NCBI GenBank assembly: GCA_023404095.1
Contig: JAEYDD010000031.1
Span: forward strand, 1-45,620
Length of the DNA: 45,620 nucleotides
Direction of reading: 5' to 3'
From: Pseudomonadota bacterium
Lineage (GTDB): Bacteria; Pseudomonadota; Alphaproteobacteria; Rhizobiales; Rhizobiaceae
In this document: piece by piece, positions 41,890 through 45,620 of the stretch
How the letters are laid out: each line of letters begins with the position of its first letter
How positions within the stretch are numbered: position 1 is the stretch's first letter
Translations under genes and position numbers: made by a program
Notes under the pieces: model-generated
Databases searched by the model: none
The model's input: the letters and a program-made list of their open reading frames with translations, nothing else
What the model was told of the DNA's origin: nothing

Positions 41890-43149
41890 ATGAGCCAAGC
41901 CATGCCCCTATCCCAAGACACCCTCCGCTTCATCCGCGAGCATCGCCGCGACGACGTGCGCAGCCTTGCCTTGCAGGCACACCGCTACCCTTCGGTAGAC
42001 ATGCCCGCCGCCATCACACAGATTTCAGGCTGGCAGATTGCCAAAGAGAAGATACCCGCATGGGCCGGAAACGGGCACATACTCTACCCCGCCCACCTTT
42101 CCCTGGAGCAATGCTCCTCCGAAGTGACGGCACGGTATAAAGCGGAGATTATAGGCAACCTGCTGAAAACAGAACAGCCACAACCCGCGAAGGACAGCAC
42201 TCCCGCATCAGCAGGCACCTTTACCGACCTCACCGGAGGTTTCGGCATCGACTGCGCCTATCTCTCCTCCCTCTTCAAGGAGGCCACTTACGTAGAACGC
42301 CAGGAAGCACTCTGCCGGATAGCCGCGCACAACTTCCCTGCCTTGGACTTGAGCCACATCTCCGTCTGCCACGAAGACAGCGTCCGCCATCTGCAAGAGA
42401 TGGAACCCGTGGACTGCATCTTCATAGACCCTGCCCGCCGCGACGGACACGGCGGAAAGACCATAGCCATCGGCGACTGTGAACCCGATGTAGCCGCCCT
42501 GGAAGACCTGCTGCTCCGGAAGGCACGGCACGTACTGGTAAAGCTCTCTCCCATGCTTGACCTCACCCTTTCCATGAACGATTTGAAACATGTCCGCCAG
42601 GCACACATCGTTTCTGTCGGCAACGAATGCAAGGAACTGCTGCTCTTGCTGGGACAAGGCGAAGGAGTGCCGGCAGACGACATCCCCATCCATTGCGTCA
42701 ACTTCACCGGTGTACCGGCTCCCCAAGCCCTCGTCTTCACCCGCCGGCAGGAGAAGGAGCGTGCATGCCCCTACACCCCTCAACTGAAATCATACCTCTA
42801 CGAACCGAATGCCTCCGTGCTGAAAGCCAGTGCATTCCGCAGCCTCTCCTCATTGTATAAGGTGGAAAAACTGCATCCCAACAGCCACCTCTACACCTCG
42901 GACCACTTCCTGCCGGACTTCCCCGGCCGCAAGTTCCGGATTACCTCCTCCTGCGGCTTCGGCAAGAAAGAAGTGAAAGAGATGCTGGCTGCCGAGAAAA
43001 AGGCGAACCTCACCGTGCGCAACTTCCCCGCCACCGTGGCCGAACTGCGCAAACGACTGAAATTGGCCGAAGGGGGAGGCACTTATCTCTTTGCCACTAC
43101 TCTGGCAGACGAGAAGAAGGTACTTATCCGCTGCCAGGCTACGGGATAA
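41890..43149 (+). CDS. THUMP-like class I SAM-dependent methyltransferase (PG1098 family)
   Basis: This 419-residue cytoplasmic protein is conserved across Bacteroidota. An N-terminal domain is followed by a Rossmann methyltransferase core: TDLTGGFGIDCAYL (112-125) binds SAM and DCIFIDPARRD (175-185) is the motif IV region. The C-terminal ~100 residues fit the THUMP-like fold (ITSSCGFGKKEVKEML). Its role is probably RNA modification; the target is not known to me. A -7 box TAACTTTG lies at 41871-41878, leaving a very short leader before the ATG at 41890. The ATG at 41902 (MPLSQDTLRF) is equally possible. It is independent of the PUL. Confidence 0.87.
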   Translation: MSQAMPLSQDTLRFIREHRRDDVRSLALQAHRYPSVDMPAAITQISGWQIAKEKIPAWAGNGHILYPAHLSLEQCSSEVTARYKAEIIGNLLKTEQPQPAKDSTPASAGTFTDLTGGFGIDCAYLSSLFKEATYVERQEALCRIAAHNFPALDLSHISVCHEDSVRHLQEMEPVDCIFIDPARRDGHGGKTIAIGDCEPDVAALEDLLLRKARHVLVKLSPMLDLTLSMNDLKHVRQAHIVSVGNECKELLLLLGQGEGVPADDIPIHCVNFTGVPAPQALVFTRRQEKERACPYTPQLKSYLYEPNASVLKASAFRSLSSLYKVEKLHPNSHLYTSDHFLPDFPGRKFRITSSCGFGKKEVKEMLAAEKKANLTVRNFPATVAELRKRLKLAEGGGTYLFATTLADEKKVLIRCQATG

Positions 43150-43177
43150 GACACCAACCCCTATACCTTCCCCTGCA

Positions 43178-43246
43178 CGAGATGTACATCTCATGTTGCT
43201 CGATATGTACATCTCATACAGTCCGAGATGCACATCTCGTGCATCT
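43178..43246. repeat. Three tandem 23-bp palindrome-containing repeats
   Basis: Units start at 43178, 43201 and 43224. Each carries a version of CGAGATGTACATCTC: the first contains the perfect 14-bp palindrome GAGATGTACATCTC, the second has CGATATGTACATCTC, the third CGAGATGCACATCTCG. They lie 28 bp after the methyltransferase stop. They could act as a REP-like element, a terminator/exonuclease block or a protein-binding array. Confidence 0.65.
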
Positions 43247-43314
43247 TTAGCATCAGTCTGCCAGATGACGGCAAAGGGAGATACCGCCGAAAGGGTACTA
43301 CCTTCAAGAATTTA

Positions 43315-43393
43315 TGTAACCTCATTGTAACTGAATCGTTATCTGTTCTTCAACGCTCCGCAACCTCCACGTAACGGCAACCCTCTACTTTTG
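43315..43393 (+). promoter_or_regulatory. TonB-receptor promoter with paired 11-bp direct repeats
   Basis: The -7 box TACTTTTG (43386-43393) lacks a -33 TTG. Upstream, TGTAACCTCATTGTAAC (43315-43331) and CGCAACCTCCACGTAAC (43359-43375) are two similar pairs of YGYAAC half-sites with 11-bp spacing, in phase with each other (44 bp apart). The nearer pair occupies the -33 region. This is the geometry of an OmpR/PhoB-type activator; the identity of the factor is unknown. Confidence 0.45.
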
Positions 43394-43422
43394 CGGCAGA
43401 TTATTAACAGATAATAACAAGT

Positions 43423-45620
43423 ATGAAACAGATTTTGAGAGCATTCTTATTCTTACTCCTATTCACCGCCACCGTCAATACGGCCATTGCCGACGAAAAA
43501 GCAAATGTCACGAAACAAGGAACTGTACGTGGACGCATCATCGACGCCACTAAACAAACTCTCCCGGGCGCATCCATCTACATCGAGAAACTACACACTG
43601 GCGTGACGAGCGACGTCAACGGCTTCTACACTTTCTCTAACCTTGACCCGGGAACCTATACAGTAAAGGTGAGCTACGTGGGCTACTCTCCCGTAGAACT
43701 GAAAATCACCATCCCCGCAGGCCGTACACTGGAAAAAGACGTCGTACTGAACGAAGGCGTGGAGTTGCAGGAAGTGGTGGTAGGCGGCGCCTTCCAGGGA
43801 CAGCGCCGTGCCATCAACTCACAGAAAAACAACATGGGGATTACGAATGTAGTCTCTGCCGACCAGGTAGGCAAGTTCCCCGACTCCAACATCGGTGACG
43901 CCCTTAAACGCATCTCCGGCATCAACGTGCAGTACGACCAAGGCGAGGCACGCTTCGGGCAAGTGCGGGGCACGAGTGCTGACCTCAGCTCCGTCACCAT
44001 CAACGGCAACCGCGTTCCCTCTGCCGAAGGCGATACGCGCAACGTACAGCTCGACCTCATTCCGGCAGACATGATTCAGACCATCGAAGTGAACAAGGTA
44101 GTAACCGCCGATATGGACGGCGACGCCATCGGCGGCAGCATCAACCTCGTCACCAAGAACTCCCCCTACAAGCGTACCATTGCCGCCACCGCCGGAACCG
44201 GCTACAACTGGGTGAGCGAAAAGGCGCAACTGAACCTTGGCTTCACCTACGGCGACCGCTTCTTCAACGACAAACTCGGCTTGATTGTATCGGCCTCCTA
44301 TCAGAACTCACCTTCTGGTTCCTACGACACCGAATTTGTATGGGAGCAGGATGACAACGGCAAGACGTACGTCAACGACTACCAAATCCGCCAATACTAC
44401 GTCACCCGCGAACGCCAAAGCTACTCCGCCGCACTGGACTGGGACATCAATGCCAACCACAAACTGACCTTCAAAGGCATCTTCAACAACCGCAATGACT
44501 GGGAGAACCGCTACCGTACCACGCTGAAAGACCTTGACCCCGACGGCAACGCCACCGTACGCATACAGACCAAAGCCGGTACGCCGGACAACCGTAACGC
44601 CCGCCTGGAACGCCAGCGCACCATGGACTTTGCCCTCGGCGGCGAACACCTCTTCGGCGCCCTCTCCATGGACTGGCACGCCAGCTATGCCAAAGCCAGC
44701 GAAGAACGTCCCAACGAACGCTACATCGACTTCCAACTGAAGAAACAGAAGTTCGACATGGACCTGAGCGACGAACGCCAACCCTTTGCCAGCCCCAAAA
44801 CAGGCTCTACCATGACATTGAACGATGAATTCAGCCTGAAAGAGCTGACGGAACAGCAGGAAGACATCAAGGAGCAGGACCTGAAGTTCTCCGCCAACTT
44901 CAAACTTCCCTTCAAGAACGGCAACAAGCTGAAGTTCGGCGCAAAGGTAGTGCGCAAGACCAAGGATAAAGAAGTGGACTTCTACGAATACTCTCCTCTG
45001 GACGAGGATGCCTTCATGACGAACAGCCTAGCAAATACAGTGGACCAGACCAACAAGAACTTCATGCCCAACAACAAATACCAGGCAGGCATCTACGCCA
45101 GCAAGGAATACACCGGCTCTTTAGACTTGAACAACGCTTCCCTCTTTGAGAAAGAGCAGGTGCAGGAAGAACTTGCCGGAAACTTCAACGCCCGCGAAAC
45201 CGTGACTTCCGGCTACCTCCGCTTCGACCAAAAACTGACAAAAGACGTGGAACTGATGACCGGACTTCGCATAGAGAACACCAACCTTGCCTATACGGGA
45301 CGCACCTACGATGCCGACGAAGACCTCACCAGCAAGACCGACCGTCAGCGCAACAGCTACATCAACTTCCTGCCGTCGCTGCTCGTAAAGTGGAATGTAA
45401 ACGATGACTTCAAAGTGCGCGGTTCGTTTACCCAGACCTTGTCACGCCCCAAATACTCGGCCCTCGTGCCCAGTGTGAACATCAAGCGTTCCGACAACGA
45501 AATCACCATCGGAAACCCGGAGCTGAAACCTACCGTCTCCTACAACTTCGACTTGAGTGCCGACTACTACTTCCGCAGCATCGGTCTGATAAGCGCCGGC
45601 ATCTTCTACAAGAAGATAGA
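43423..45620 (+). CDS. TonB-dependent receptor, 5' part (runs off the right edge)
   Basis: Start ATG at 43423 gives 732 codons without a stop. A signal peptide (MKQILRAFLFLLLFTATV) is followed by a CarboxypepD_reg-like domain (VRGRIIDATKQTLPGASIYI), a plug domain with KFPDSNIGDALKRISGI and DGDAIGGSINLVTK, and many barrel strands. The plug motif fits the Xanthomonas/Caulobacter-type TonB receptor family rather than SusC/RagA. There is no SusD in view. These receptors import diverse ligands (phosphorylated compounds, peptides, sugars, chelates). The promoter suggests response-regulator control (43315-43393). Codon use is GC-rich, like the other genes to the right of 39.9 kb. Confidence 0.93.
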   Translation, partial: MKQILRAFLFLLLFTATVNTAIADEKANVTKQGTVRGRIIDATKQTLPGASIYIEKLHTGVTSDVNGFYTFSNLDPGTYTVKVSYVGYSPVELKITIPAGRTLEKDVVLNEGVELQEVVVGGAFQGQRRAINSQKNNMGITNVVSADQVGKFPDSNIGDALKRISGINVQYDQGEARFGQVRGTSADLSSVTINGNRVPSAEGDTRNVQLDLIPADMIQTIEVNKVVTADMDGDAIGGSINLVTKNSPYKRTIAATAGTGYNWVSEKAQLNLGFTYGDRFFNDKLGLIVSASYQNSPSGSYDTEFVWEQDDNGKTYVNDYQIRQYYVTRERQSYSAALDWDINANHKLTFKGIFNNRNDWENRYRTTLKDLDPDGNATVRIQTKAGTPDNRNARLERQRTMDFALGGEHLFGALSMDWHASYAKASEERPNERYIDFQLKKQKFDMDLSDERQPFASPKTGSTMTLNDEFSLKELTEQQEDIKEQDLKFSANFKLPFKNGNKLKFGAKVVRKTKDKEVDFYEYSPLDEDAFMTNSLANTVDQTNKNFMPNNKYQAGIYASKEYTGSLDLNNASLFEKEQVQEELAGNFNARETVTSGYLRFDQKLTKDVELMTGLRIENTNLAYTGRTYDADEDLTSKTDRQRNSYINFLPSLLVKWNVNDDFKVRGSFTQTLSRPKYSALVPSVNIKRSDNEITIGNPELKPTVSYNFDLSADYYFRSIGLISAGIFYKKI

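Noticed and set aside
42208..42783. Minus-strand reading frames over the methyltransferase and TonB-receptor genes
   Set aside because: GC-rich genes produce long open antisense frames; none has a recognisable domain, and the plus-strand genes are clear.
43178..43246. Short CRISPR array
   Set aside because: The 23-bp units are directly abutting with no 30-bp spacers and no cas genes nearby.

Overview
The window comes from a Bacteroidota genome, most likely a gut Bacteroides or close relative. The evidence is a SusC/SusD pair, Bacteroidota-type promoters (TTG, about 19 bp, TAnnTTTG), lipoproteins with typical N-termini, a PG1098/THUMP-like methyltransferase and a Bacteroidota-type tyrosine recombinase. 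I cannot name the species.

Layout. (1) 1-4.7 kb is an AT-rich accessory stretch: the 5' part of a HAD phosphatase gene, a WYL regulator whose promoter/operator closely matches that of the HAD gene, a small HTH gene divergent from a protein with a HEPN-like R-x4-H motif, then the 3' half of a tRNA-Met gene (an attachment-site scar with its terminator) next to a tyrosine integrase. (2) 4.8-5.9 kb is a beta-propeller lipoprotein gene broken by one in-frame TAG, flanked by two copies of a hairpin-forming repeat. (3) 6.2-37.9 kb is one very large polysaccharide/glycoconjugate utilisation locus (PUL), all on the minus strand. (4) 38.2-39.4 kb is a divergent ROK-family regulator, the likely controller of the PUL. 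(5) 39.9-45.6 kb is visibly GC-richer, plus-strand and housekeeping-like: an M50-like membrane protease, a VanX-like dipeptidase, a THUMP-like methyltransferase, and the 5' part of a TonB-dependent receptor.

The PUL. Transcription appears to start near 37,990 and run leftwards through DUF4434 protein, phosphoesterase, MFS sugar transporter, ADP-ribosylglycohydrolase-like protein, (hairpin), AGE epimerase, SusC, SusD, DUF5018 lipoprotein, (terminator-like hairpin), phosphoesterase, DUF4434, CE2-like esterase, DUF4434, ADP-ribosylglycohydrolase-like protein, DUF4434 lipoprotein, SIS isomerase, ROK kinase, GH2, ribokinase, GRP/ureide-permease-like transporter, DUF4434, an internally deleted GH27 gene, and GH20. 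Several junctions overlap (ATGA or TAATG), which argues for co-translation.

The proposed system (inference). SusC/D bring a complex glycan into the periplasm. GH20, GH2, an esterase, two phosphoesterases, two exported ADP-ribosylglycohydrolase-like enzymes and five DUF4434 TIM-barrel-like proteins take it apart. Two unrelated inner-membrane permeases import the sugars. Ribokinase, ROK kinase, SIS isomerase and AGE epimerase handle ribose and amino sugars inside. The parts list suggests a decorated substrate containing HexNAc and a ribofuranoside, possibly with phosphate and acyl groups. The most novel component is the five-fold DUF4434 set: all five keep two glutamates 99-110 residues apart in the same local contexts, the arrangement expected of glycosidase catalytic residues.
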